A stretch of 64,000 bases of DNA from Durusdinium trenchii. Its lineage: Eukaryota; Sar; Dinophyceae; Suessiales; Symbiodiniaceae. Both the position numbers and the translations under genes were made by a program. Location: assembly GCA_963970005.1 (NCBI GenBank), contig CAXAMN010021585.1, positions 345,313 to 409,312 of the forward strand, given 5' to 3'. The notes beneath the pieces are model-generated. The model made no database searches. It was not told where the DNA came from and saw nothing but the letters and a program-made list of their open reading frames with translations. Below are positions 27,011 to 38,527 of the stretch, piece after piece (position 1 is the first letter of the stretch; each line of letters starts with the position of its first letter).

Positions 27011-29529
27011 GGTTGTTTCAGGTGATTTCCCGTGCTACCATGTGCGGAATCTCACAACTTAGTCACGCGACACAACGACTATCAAGGACTCACAACCACA
27101 CGGTCTTTTTTTTGCTTTGTTGGGATTTGACGAACATGTCCGAGTTCCCCACCCTGACACTTGCCACTGAAGAAAGCGACTGTGAATGAAACCATGACGG
27201 TGGACTGGAAGTGAACAGGTGCCCGCTTCTCCCGCTGGCCAGACATTTTTTCAGCGCAGATGTCACCAAGGACCCACTTAGGCGAGCCGTATCCTACCCA
27301 ATCAGTGACCTTGAACCTTTTTTGGGGATTGGGGACGCTCCACGTACTAGATCTGATCAGATGGAAGAAGGTTATACTATAACCTTTTATTCCCAAGGGA
27401 AACTGAGGGAGTCGCTATATGAGAAAAAGAAGAGAGCAACTTGCTAACCGGTTTAAGTTCATACACCTTAGTGATTGATTGACCGGACCTCAACAAGACA
27501 AAGTCATCCACACAAAGCCAGCAACTTAGCAGTGCAAACTGCAAACAAACCATTCTGGTGTATACCTGTAGCAGCAAATACGAGTCTTTTTCTTCCCCAG
27601 ACACCTTCTCTGCTTTTCACACTTCACATCACTCAATGATTCCTCGGCCTTCTGACTCTGAGACACCACACTGCAGATGATCCTCTTCCCTCCAAAAGGT
27701 GAAAGCAATCGAAACGACCTCCGCCCCGCTCCTCCGCTCTGCTCCGTCCGGGAGCGCCGGGACGCGCCCTTGGCACCCGGCGGCCTGATGCAAGTGGAGC
27801 GGACATGGGCCGTGGAACCGCCGCGCAGTGCCAAGAGCATCTATCAGTCCTCCACCACGACAGGCAGGAAGTGGTGGGTTTCGGGTGGGATGGTGAAACG
27901 CAGAGGTGGGTTTTTTGTATGTTTTTGTTCTGGTTTGGCAAGAATTGGGGGGTGGCATGCAGTGGGAAGGTTTGCGCAGTTTGCTTGTTTGGGCAAAGAC
28001 TTATAACATCTTATAACTACCTGGTCTCTCCAAAGTACCCTGGAACATGGGACATGACCGTCACTTTGGGAGTTTGGGTTTGTTTCTGGTTGGGCTGCTT
28101 CTTGACAGGGTAGCAAGCGAACTTGGTTTCGTGCTTTCATGTGCTTTCAACCGGGTCAATCCGGGTCATGGCACCGGGCCAGGGATTTAAGCAGGTCCAC
28201 CCACGAGGCTGAGTTCGTGAATTCCGGGCTTGGCCCCCAACCACTTCAAGCCATCCGGATGATGTCGGGTTAGCCGGAGAATGAAAGCCGATCTGTCCGT
28301 TCGGCAGATCTGGTTCATGCAAAATGGATCTAGTTTGCGCTGAAGCCCCTGTTGCCCATGCATAGCAGCATTACCATTTACTGTACTGATTAAATTTGGG
28401 TCAAGATGATCCAGGGTTGTGCAGGCGTCCACGCTGTTGAAACATTGTCGCTGTTTGGCTGTATTTGGTCCAACAGCCAGAAGCATACTTGCACATGTTT
28501 CTCCATCAACCAATCAACAATAGTAATGGTCAGTCAGTGAATGTCATCCTGAATCTGGATGTGTGAAGTTATCAGCTATATTGCCGCACACCCTTCTGAA
28601 CAAATCTTCCAGAACAGAAATAAAAACACCACTCCACCACTGAGGTAGCATCACCAGAAAGTGCATAAATATGCATAATTACAATAATAACCCCCCTGGG
28701 TCAATTTTGGGACCCCAAACTAGTAAACTATCCACAATAATGTTAAACCTCGGACCTTATTAATGCGATTTGAACACAAAACAGTCAGTATAAGGTCCTT
28801 ACCCTGTGAGCCACCACCTGGGTAACCTACACAAGCGCTGCCGCTCCAACCAGATCAACTCAAGTGAACAAAGAACCTCCGCATGGAGGTGATATGCAAG
28901 CTTTGCAGGAAGAAGGTAGCTTTTAGATGGAAACCATCAGAAACCTCTTCACAAATCATTGTTGCTGGTATGACCATGTATGACCTCAATCCCAAACTCT
29001 TGTTGCTGCCCAAAACTCTTCGCCCAAGCATGAAGCTGCCTGAAGTCTCATTTCCTCCCTTCCTGGTGAATTTCAGGCACCTTCCTTCGGCCCACAACAG
29101 CACCGGTGACCACACGCATGGAGGCCAAGGAAGGCGGAGATTTGTTTGTTTCGCTGCTGCATGAAACATGAAGAAACTGAACATGCCCTACGGGTCCAGT
29201 CTGACCCAGTAAAACATTGTAAAACCTGACCCTCTACCTCATTGAGTAGTGTTTCTTTTTTTTAATGATCAAGTTGCATTCAGTACAATGAGGTCGTTCG
29301 AACCTTTTCCATGGTTTTGGCTTTTGATCCTAGAAGAACGATGGGAAACTACCAAACTCTTTGTTTGGGGCCTCCACAACCACGATGATGCTGGGAAATA
29401 GCTAGCTAGAAGGCTAGAATCATGTTTTCATTCGCCAGTGGGTCATCAACAAGGCGCTGACTGCCGCCCGTGGATCCACGTCCAATAGAGGCCCAGGGCC
29501 TGAGCACCAACAAAAAGACGGATAGACCC
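27011..29529. other. Non-coding stretch
   Basis: No gene recognised. A GC-rich island at 27700-27850 is open on both strands without identifiable product. A small palindrome, GGTTATACTATAACC, lies at 27370-27384. Confidence 0.4.
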
Positions 29530-29621
29530 ATACCAGCACCCTCACTGCCAGGTCACCAATTGAGACCTCTTAAGTCCCAACAACCCTCCAAAAAGAGGAG
29601 ACCTGCTGGAGGGTGCTGGTA
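29530..29621. repeat. Inverted-repeat element, family 2, copy 2
   Basis: It runs from TACCAGCACCCTCAC to GGAGGGTGCTGGTA, with the conserved interior ACCAATTGAGACCT and TCCCAACAACCCTCC. TA flanks are present on both sides. Confidence 0.85.
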
Positions 29622-29935
29622 CAACCACCCTTGATCCGTCATCAGTGAAGACAGAAAACATGCTTTCATACAGGTCGACCGACTGCATTTCTTTCAAGAG
29701 TAATTGTACTCGTATGGCCAATTTGCATTGGGCAGAATTCTTTAGGAGATTAGCTTTGCCTGTATCATTTGTTCATGAGTCTGTTTGTCTATGAGACCAG
29801 GTTTTGTCGGAGGCCCATTGGATCCCTAGTACGATTTCCAGTATGAAATGGGGATCCTTAGTAATTAAACCTTGTCAAAGGCGGCATCTCCCTATTAACA
29901 TACACACCCACTGGGTACTGCACAGTAAACCGAAG

Positions 29936-29969
<34 letters not shown>
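29936..29969. repeat. (CAA)n microsatellite
   Basis: About ten uninterrupted AAC/CAA units. The plus frame through it would read poly-Asn, which I take to be incidental. Confidence 0.95.
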
Positions 29970-30551
29970 CATTCTCTCTATATTTTGTGCCGGCAAAATG
30001 GGGATTTCCCAACATCCATGCCTAGGCACTTCATGTACTGTAACTATCATGTAACTATCATATATATATATTTAGGGTGGTTTGATGGGTCGAGCCTTGT
30101 GTTTTTCCGAGGCTTTGATCCCGTGCCCGGCCTGCCGAATCTCGTCTCCGGAGTTCCGGTGCCTCGGTGAGGGGGTTGTGGAGCGGATGTGGTTTCTTTT
30201 GGATGGAAAGTGAAGAAGCTATGGAAAACCTATGAGAAAGGCATGTAGAATGTAGATATATTTACATGTATGAAGTATATATGTATGATACTGAATATAT
30301 ATATATAGCAATATGTGTTTGTAGCATGAAAATATTGGGAGTGAAGAAACTTTCTTGCTTAGAGGCTGAGCCTTCTCAGATCTGGCACCACATCAAAAGG
30401 CCTCCCACAGAACCCAACGAGTGAGTCAGAGTCACCAGTTTTTTTCCCCAAGCTGTGTGTCCACACTAGGGGTTCTTGCGGCAACTGTTGAGGATGGGTG
30501 TCTGATCAAGGTGCTCGCAGCCGGGTCCAGCTCATTCTTTGTTATTTACAG

Positions 30552-30680
30552 TGCTTTCATTCACCTCGAGATCTTCAAAGTGCATTTCGACTGCGCAGGC
30601 GCAGAATCTGGTGGGCTGGCGCGGGTGCTCATTTTCGGACTTGGTGATGACTGTTCGTGGCAGGCGCCAGGGAAACCTCG
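30552..30680 (+). CDS. Possible isolated exon, unknown product
   Basis: A 129-base segment lies between a strong acceptor (pyrimidine-rich, ending TTATTTACAG) and a strong donor (CCTCG then GTAAGG). In one frame it reads AFIHLEIFKVHFDCAGAESG and ends DDCSWQAPGKPR, with GC-rich third positions and matching phase 2 at both ends. A second frame is also open. No family is recognised and no partner exon was found in about 10 kb on either side. A lone exon between very long introns, or chance, are both possible. Confidence 0.3.
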
Positions 30681-32323
30681 GTAAGGTGGACCATGATCTT
30701 TTCTTCTGACTTTCCTGTGCTTGAAAGACACAGTGCTTGGAGCCGCCGTGTAAAGCTTGAGAGCATGCCCGTGGAGCTCCTCGACCGGCTGTAGGGCAGC
30801 CATCCCGATCTTGGAGGGTTCAACAAGATCGCTCTACGATGGATCGGCCCATTTATTCCAGGATCCTATAGCTTGACGTCTCAAGAGTTGGTACAGGGAA
30901 ATGTTGAAAGTGGCATTGCAACACGAGGCACTCAACTTGGAGCACTGCAATGGAAGAGCAAAATTCACTGACAACATGAAGCAGCAGAAGTGGACGTGCA
31001 CGGCATTCGAGTACCGTGACTTTGGCTGGGAATGCAATCTCCTTCGAGTACTGTCCAATCTGTTGCCATGCTTTGTTAAGCACTCTTGAGGTCTTGATCG
31101 TCTGTAGAACTCTATGAGACTGCTTGCTACTGAGCATCAACTCACTACTGCATACCCAAGGAACGCATCTGAAACCTGAAGATCCCAAATATTATGGCTA
31201 CACGTCCACACCGAACAGCCCGTTTGTGAACGTGGATGACTGTCAGGCAGAACATTTTCCTTCACAAGCAGGTGGTGGTCTATGTTTATATATAACTGGC
31301 CCGGAGTAATTACGTACATCAATTGATGCTTTCCGGTCATTTTTGTCCGGCTCATCTCCCTGACTTGCAAGGCCTCACCGCGCAGCAAGCGCTTGGTACC
31401 CCATGCGCACAGGACCATGGGGACACGCGTTTCTTCGGTTTCACGCCCGGGCTCTCTTGTGTGACCCTGGCGGGCTGTCCGACCCTCCGGCACATCCGAA
31501 AAGAAGGGGACGAAGAAAGACCCCCCAAACGCACCGAAACCCCAACGCACCAAACCGATTCATTGCTTTCAGCGGCGTGTTACCCCAACCACCACTTCGC
31601 GTCGCCGTTCACAGCGGCGCACCAGGATGCCAAGCATTCCGGTCCGCGGCGCGACGCCCCGTGGGCCTTGGGCTGAGTGCACCACTAGCCCAAGAAAAGG
31701 AGCTGCTCGGCTGATGGAGACTGACATGGAAATCATGGGACATCATAGGGACTGTGAGTGAGAAAGCTCCCGCCCAGAACCCCGGAAATCCATCATATCA
31801 ATATGTTGGGTCAGTGTGAAAAAATAATGTTGCATATATATTACATATAATGCATGTATCATATGTATGGGAGTGTCTGGGAGTCCGGGAGTTGGGAAGT
31901 CCAGTTATTTTGTCCGTTTCAGTTTTAGTGTAATTGTTCAGAAACAGGTGATTAGTGACAACTAACCATAAGTGTGGTGAGGAACTGGGGATGTTCCCTA
32001 TCAATGGCGAACTGGACTCACAGGGTCAATATAGGATCTGTTGACCGTCAGTATGTGCTGAGGAGAGGGGCATGTTATATTATAACATGTTGTTATTGGT
32101 ATATATTGGTTTCCTCCCTAAGCACAAGGTTGGAACACTGGCCAGGGAAGAGTGAGTGCTTTCATTGTTTTCGTGGGAATTTGTGAGCTGTGGTCTTAAT
32201 GCAGCTGTGAATCAGCAAATTTGTAGTTTGGAAGGCACATGGTGTTTCTATGCCTTCCTGTGCTCAAACGTGATCATGAAAAGCAATCTAAACTGAAACG
32301 AGGCTCCTCAAGAAAAGATATAA

Positions 32324-32410
32324 ATACCAGGACCCTCCGACAGGCCACCAATTGAGACCTGTTAGGGTCTAACAACCCTCAACTAACAGCCTGTTGGAGG
32401 GTGCTGGTAT
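32324..32410. repeat. Inverted-repeat element, family 2, copy 3
   Basis: It runs from ATACCAGGACCCTCC to GGAGGGTGCTGGTAT. The interior is almost identical to the copy at 57887, with 4 differences in about 86 positions by eye. That suggests recent dispersal or conversion. TA flanks on both sides. Confidence 0.85.
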
Positions 32411-35043
32411 ATACATCAAAATCCACATGTTTTTGCCACCCGAAGCAGGAAGGGGTTTCTTTTGTTCTTTCCTGCCTCGAACACATGAACGATGCCCCAC
32501 CGGTTCTTCGCGGGTGACTGTTTTAGTTTGTTTATGGAACCAGGAAAAGCGGAGGACATGTTTTTGTAGAACCCAGACCATCCATCTTAAGAGTTTCCTA
32601 CATTTTCATAGGCCATTTTCATGTGGTAAATGAATGGGCCTATTCCAGTCCCATTCGTCTGTTCTGGGGGCCCAGTTGCCTTGGACAGATTTTCTCGGTT
32701 TCAGTCTAAAAGGTGGGGTCGATCCCAAGCGAGAGCCACGACCGACCTGTTTGGGACTGGCATATGTGGCCCACATTCGGAGTGGTTTAAACGGGATCAA
32801 TGTACCATATACATGCGATACATGGATGGATCAATGCACCATGCGGGTGGTTGTTTCGGTAAATCTGCCGTACATGGAATGCTTGGACAAGGATTTTGTC
32901 CGGCCTGGGTGGTCAAGGACAGACAAGGAAAGATCAGACAGGGTGATCAGCTCCGACAAACCTTGTGCACCGCCCCACCAGATCGTAAGTCGGATCATGA
33001 CTCAAAATGATCATCCTGATTGCATCAACATGTTATTTTCTATTTTTTGCACATGTACCCTTGCCATCCCTTGCCTTCCAGGACCCTTGTTCAATCGGTT
33101 GACCCCGTTTTGTGGTGTATAGACCAAAGGTTGTTGGAATCGGCGGGCACCTGGACCCGGACATGAACCGGTTCGTTTCTGAGGTAACGCAGGGTCCCGG
33201 TATCGACTAGGGTGTGAACCCAGCAAGAACCGGTAACAAGCAACAACCGGTACCACGATATGTTCGTTGGAAACACCTGGAACTGAACTTAAAACGTTAT
33301 CCGCTCTTGGGATGGGACTGACCCAACCATACCCAACCTCATTAATTATATCGTTGCTCTTCGAAGCAATGCGATAATGGGAATCCTTCACTGAAACCAA
33401 TAGAATGAATAGACTAGACCCCATATGTTAACTATATATAGGAAGATCCCCTGGCCCGGTAGACTGTGAGACTGCTCGATTCTCCGAACCCACCCCACAA
33501 CACCGGCCGGGGGGCTATTTGCCTCGCCCCAAGGCCTGGCCCCGGCAGGGCACCGAGAACTCGTTGATGTTTAGGTCCGCGCGTCGACCGCGCGCCGCGC
33601 TGCGGTGCGATGCCGCAGCGGAGTCGAGCGAAGCGAAGCAGGCAACGCGCGACGCGACGCGACGCGAAGCGTTTCGCTGCGTTTGAAGGCATTTAGATGC
33701 GGTGAAGGCCTCCAGAAGAAGTGTCCTGTCCGGGTGAAGTTTCCGGGGTCGCACCATCCCACAGGTGAAGTCTCAGGTTCATGTCGACTAGACAGGGCTA
33801 GTGACAGGGCTTCCACTCATTGCCACTAGTCACTCGCCCGGTCGAATTTCTGGCCAGTCCCCAGTCCCATGTTTGAGTATGGAGCTTGGTGTTCCATCGA
33901 TCGTCGTAGTTTTGGGGCTCCAATCCAAGTTCGGGTGATCCTGTGGACGGAATTCCATGTGGACTCAGGGTGGTTTGAAAGTCGGTCGCATCCTGCACCC
34001 GGGGCGAATCACCCGGGGCATCCGCCCAGCGAACAACCCACCGCGCTCCTGGAACTGTTGAGGACGATGTTGAGTGTGTGTTTGTTTGCTGGTGCCATGA
34101 TTTGTATCATGTTCGGTACTGTTGAGATGAAACGCTACAGTGCATTGGCCACTCATTGATGAATGAGATACCTCAAGAGACTCAGCGCCGTCCAACTCAG
34201 CTTGCAGGAATCCCTTGGAAAGACGTGCGGCTCATGATGGTCACCCAGCTGAAAGAGATTCATGGGACGCGGTTCCGGGCATCCGTTGATCCATGGGCTT
34301 CTCAACATTTTCTCTGATCGAGATGCAACGAATGCTCCAAGGGGCGTGTTGTTTTTACAGAAGAAATACGTGTTTGTGTGTGCATATAGAAATGATTTGA
34401 ATTCAACTAACTAGTCAGCCTGAAATTGTTCTAAGACATTTTTGACCTGTACTCTCCTCGAACGGGACAGGGAGTTTGCAACCCAGGGATCCGAACGATG
34501 TGACACCAGAAAATGATCTTTAGCCCTACTGTGCTACCGAGGATGGGGTGAGGACGTGTCCCTTTGCGCTTCTCCAGCACCTGGCCCACAAGCACAAACA
34601 ACACAGGCGGCGGGTGATTCTTGCTTCAGGTCTTGAATGGTCTTGATGTATTGGCCTCGTGCACCTGTGCACCTGAGGTTGGAGGAGGGGGACTAAGGTG
34701 CAAGAGCGAACTACATACTGTTTGTCCACACCCGGACTTGATATGATTTTTTGCAGTGAACTAGGGCACCCTGTGCGACTTCGTGGTTTGCTTCCCCGCC
34801 GCTTTTGTGAGATTCACAGAGTACTCTACCGCCAACATGTGGCTGATTGGCAGTGGTTTCAGAGTAGATCGCACAAACCCAAAAGATGTCTTTTTGGATG
34901 GGGGTTCATATAAACCATCTCTTGGAGATGGTGCCATCTACTCTGAAACCATTGTAATAGAACCTGAGGACTTCGCAGTTTGGGGTGGTCACCAACTTGC
35001 CTGCCTGGCAGTTGTGGTACTTGTCTGGCACGGTTCTATGAGT
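32411..35043. other. Non-coding stretch
   Basis: No gene recognised. A GC-rich patch at 33585-33670 is built of repeated GCGACGC and GCGAAGC units and probably expanded as simple sequence. Confidence 0.4.
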
Positions 35044-35142
35044 CCCTAGGGCTCCAGTCGTACCTCCTAAGTGGAGGTACTTGGACCCTCCTGGCACCCA
35101 CCCCAGTCCCACCTTCTCAGGAGGGTACTTGGATCCTTAGGG
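35044..35142. repeat. Inverted-repeat element, family 1, copy 6
   Basis: It runs from CCCTAGGGCTCCAGTCGTAC to GGTACTTGGATCCTTAGGG, with inner arms ACCTCCTAAGTGGAGGT and CCACCTTCTCAGGAGGGT (near-palindromic) and CCACCCCAGTCCCACC between them. The trinucleotide AGT flanks both ends and may be a target-site duplication, though other copies do not show it clearly. Confidence 0.8.
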
Positions 35143-35463
35143 AGTAATGAATGTGAATTCGAACTCGTGATCAACATCCTTCCTACAAGGTTGGAAGGTT
35201 TGGGCACACAAACATGTCTGGGCACACAAACATGTGTGAAGCTATGTTGATTAGGGGGTCACTCATGAGGAGAGATCCCAATATCTTCATTGCATGATTG
35301 TCTGATTTGTTGGGGTGCCAAGAAGGTGGACCTTACTAAGTGGAGAGGTTATTTTGGACAAATTGGCCAGATGGTTCTTTGAAAGGCGGTAGTTAGGCGT
35401 TGAGATCGGCACTTTAGTTTAAGAACTGATTTTTACTTTTCGGGTCCAGAATCAGAAAACCAC

Positions 35464-35745
35464 GTGCAAAACATGTGGCGAAGGTAGCGGTCAAAAAGCT
35501 TAAAAACAGGTGCAAAACCTGTGGCAAAGTACGCGGTTAAGACTAGCTAAAAACAGCAAACTATGTGCAAAACCTGTGGCAAAGTGTGCGATCAAGCGGC
35601 AAAGCCATGTGCAAAACCTGTGGCAAAGTACGCGGTTAAACGGCAAAACCATGTGCAAGACCTGTGGCAACGTATGAGGCTAAACGACAAAACCATGTCA
35701 TGTGAAAGACCTGTGGCAAGATATAGGGTCAAGAAGATTGAAAAG
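35464..35745. repeat. Tandem repeat, six units of 44-55 bp
   Basis: The unit begins GTGCAAAACCTGTGGCAAAG and is followed by a variable GCGGTTAAACGGCAAAACCAT-like half. Unit starts are at 35464, 35510, 35565, 35609, 35653 and 35702. The central units are 44 bp. The plus frame through 35563-35700 reads a cysteine-containing pattern (CKTCGKVCDQ), but the unit length is not a multiple of three, so a protein-coding role is unlikely. Confidence 0.9.
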
Positions 35746-36038
35746 AAGAACAAATACCGGGGGGTCCTAATGATGTGATCATGTATCAACATTGAGGTTG
35801 AATAGGGATACCCTCCATCTACACGGGATGTTCTTTCCGGGTGGAACATGGGTTTTCACTCTTTCACATATGGATTGTATAATTGGGGGGAAAAGGGTGA
35901 GACTCAAGAACGCTGTGGGGGGAACGCTCACATGGATGCCCTTTTACCATTGGTTGGTTCATCAACCAATAGATCGCAAATCACCCCCTCTATGATCCCA
36001 TGGACATCATTGCAACTTTTGGGCTGAGCACGGATCAG

Positions 36039-36179
36039 GGCCACCTCTACCTTTCTTGTGCCGAAGGGCGAAAGAAGCGCCAGGCCACCAGCGGCTCAGA
36101 GCTGCCCACGCTGCAGCTCAGGCGCCGCGTTCGTGCGGGGGGTGGGTGAGGAATGTCAGGCGCTATGGAAAATCGGTCA
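36039..36179 (+). CDS. Possible isolated exon with a CxxC motif
   Basis: Between an ATCAG acceptor and a possible GT donor, one plus frame reads VPKGERSARPPAAQSCPRCS followed by GAAFVRGVGEECQALW. It is GC-rich with one CPRC motif. A different plus frame is also open for longer, so frame choice rests on composition only. No family identified and no neighbour exon found. Confidence 0.2.
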
Positions 36180-37583
36180 TGTGGTTTCAATTTGACTCAG
36201 TGATAAGGAAAAGGCGCCCCACCAAATGGATCCATTCAGACACCAATTTGATGTTGAGATCAACTTGCTTGCCAGGCTGCCAGGGTGACAATCGTATGGA
36301 ACTAAGGTATGCCTGGACTCACGCCTTAGCTCAGAACAGAACTCCTTCTCAGACAACTGACATCAAGTTGGAGCTTGGTTCTGGTAGCTGATTGCTTCCA
36401 AGTGAGGGTGAAATCTTGGGTGTGCGGCCGTAGGTGTCTGGCCGCTTGGGTATAGCATGCAGCAAACATCATGCTTGCCACTGAGAATTTTCGATTTGTA
36501 AACATTTGCAAGCGGAACGCTAGACGCTTCATTCAGCAAATTCAGGTCCACGATTAACGATGCACTATGCTTTGACGATGTTACGGGTACTCGTACCTTG
36601 CTAGGTGTGGCGTGTGCAACCAAAGATAAGTTTGTGAGTTAAAGAAAAGACCAATGACGAGACATCGATAGCAGACAATGCAATAAAGGATGTTGACACT
36701 GCTGACAAGAACAAAGAGGAGGATCGCCTTTCTTTGAGGCCTAGTGTACTTTTCAGCTGATGAGACATAGGTGGCGAAGCATTTTAGAACAGGTGTACTA
36801 TCTCAGGAGTTGATTGGGGTACTTGCGAAGTATCTGGGACGCCTTGTGTGACGCAAGGTTGCATGCTTTGACACATTTTGAGACATGTTGCATGACAAGC
36901 TATTGTGATTAATATTGATTAATTCGCAAAGCTCCCGACCCACTGATCTATAGTCAAAAAAAAGCATTAAACAAACACATCACTTGCAACTGCTTCTTCC
37001 GGCCCCCGGCCTCGGACCGGCCTCGGACCGGACTCGACCCGTTTCCGCTCCGAGGTGACCGGCGGAACGCTTCGGAACCCGCCATGCGACCGGCCACGTG
37101 TTGGAAGCCTGATGGATCGACTTGAAGACTGGTTTCGTACGTAGATGGAGATGGTTTCGTTTGGAAACACCAGAGAAAAGCCACTTAAGTCTTATAGTTA
37201 ATAAATATTGATTGGTTTCGAGATGCTTAGAGACATGAAGGGTTCTTTGATTTTTCGACAGGGAAAGGGTCGTTGACATTGCGTAGCCAAGTGCCGTTCG
37301 GTGCCCCCAGTATTTCGTATACCAGGATACTGAGATCCAACCTGGAACCATCATCACTTGCTGGGCCTTCTTTTCCCTTGTACCGGACCGCATGGCGGGC
37401 CGCGGGAACGGTCGACCTGGTGGTCGGTGCGACCTGCGACCTGCAAGCCATAAGTGGACATGGAAGTTGACGACAGAGAAGGACGGATCGAGCTGGAGCG
37501 GACCTGGACTTGGGACCTTGGAAAATTGGTACAAGTAAATTAGAATACTGTAAGTCTATTATGAGTGTTCTTGTTTCTGTGTT

Positions 37584-38527
37584 TTGTCATGTCTCATGTT
37601 TGTTCGGGTACTTTGGAAGGTGGGACTGATGGCAGAGACTAAAGAAAACATACTGATACTCGTTTGGAGGTGTGTTGGACGGCTTCATATGCTGAGATGT
37701 CGCAGACTTCTGAAGAGCTACTTCCTTTCCCCTGGCTTGCTTGAGATAGGGGGCAGAGTCAGTTGCTGCGAGGCTTCGAGTTTTCTTTTGGAAAACTCAC
37801 ATAGAAAGTTCTTTGGAGTGATCCAGCTAATTAGGGCCCAGCAAGGACCACCATGTTTCGCTTCAAACAACCATGTCGTCTTGAGCCCTCACTCTGAGTT
37901 CTTAGATGATGACGCATTGGTCTCGGGTGGTACCTCCCAAAAGTGGGCCGTAGGGGTACCAGGTACCTCTCTCAGCAGCTTCTCACCATGGACCAGATCC
38001 TTTACGAAAGTCTTTGGTCGGGAAGGGTCACATTGGTTTTCGGATATGAGACTAGATCTGCGACATGTGACAGGGCACCCGTGGAAGGAGGGCCACCACT
38101 TGAGTGCACCAAGCAGGGACCCTGCAGAACTGACTATATTCTTGGTCATTACCCTGCGCCCGATCAAGCGCAGATTGTGCGCCCTTCTGGTGCAGCCCAG
38201 TTTTTGTGCTCCCGCGCAGAGCGTGGTGGAGCTCCATGGATCATAGACGAAGAATGGATGTGCCTTGCCGAAGCACCTTACGCCGCTGATCAGTTCAATG
38301 TATGTCATTTTCTTGTTGAGATGAATATGATCATCTAATATACTCTCACATTTCTCCAAGTGTCTCGCATCCAGCTTGTCCTCGTACTGAGACGGATGGC
38401 TGTAACCACCACATATTGATCGGATCACAGCTGCAGAAAACAAAGCCGTGCAAAGCCTGGCGTCCAGAGTTGAGTCAATTTTGGTGACTTGACTTACATC
38501 CCATTCGCCGAAACCGAGAACGACCAT
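37584..38527. other. Region with long overlapping open frames on both strands
   Basis: Two stop-free stretches of more than 200 codons overlap: plus 37584-38246 and minus 38527-37889. A third plus frame is open at 37943-38338. One of them may be a real exon. The plus 37943-38338 frame (ending near IIDEEWMCLAEAPYAADQF) and the minus frame both look protein-like, but I recognise no domain and cannot choose a strand. Codon composition is not clearly biased. Confidence 0.2.

Noticed and set aside
35464..35745. CRISPR-like array
   Set aside because: The repeats vary, spacing is 44-55 bases without distinct spacers, and the genome is eukaryotic.
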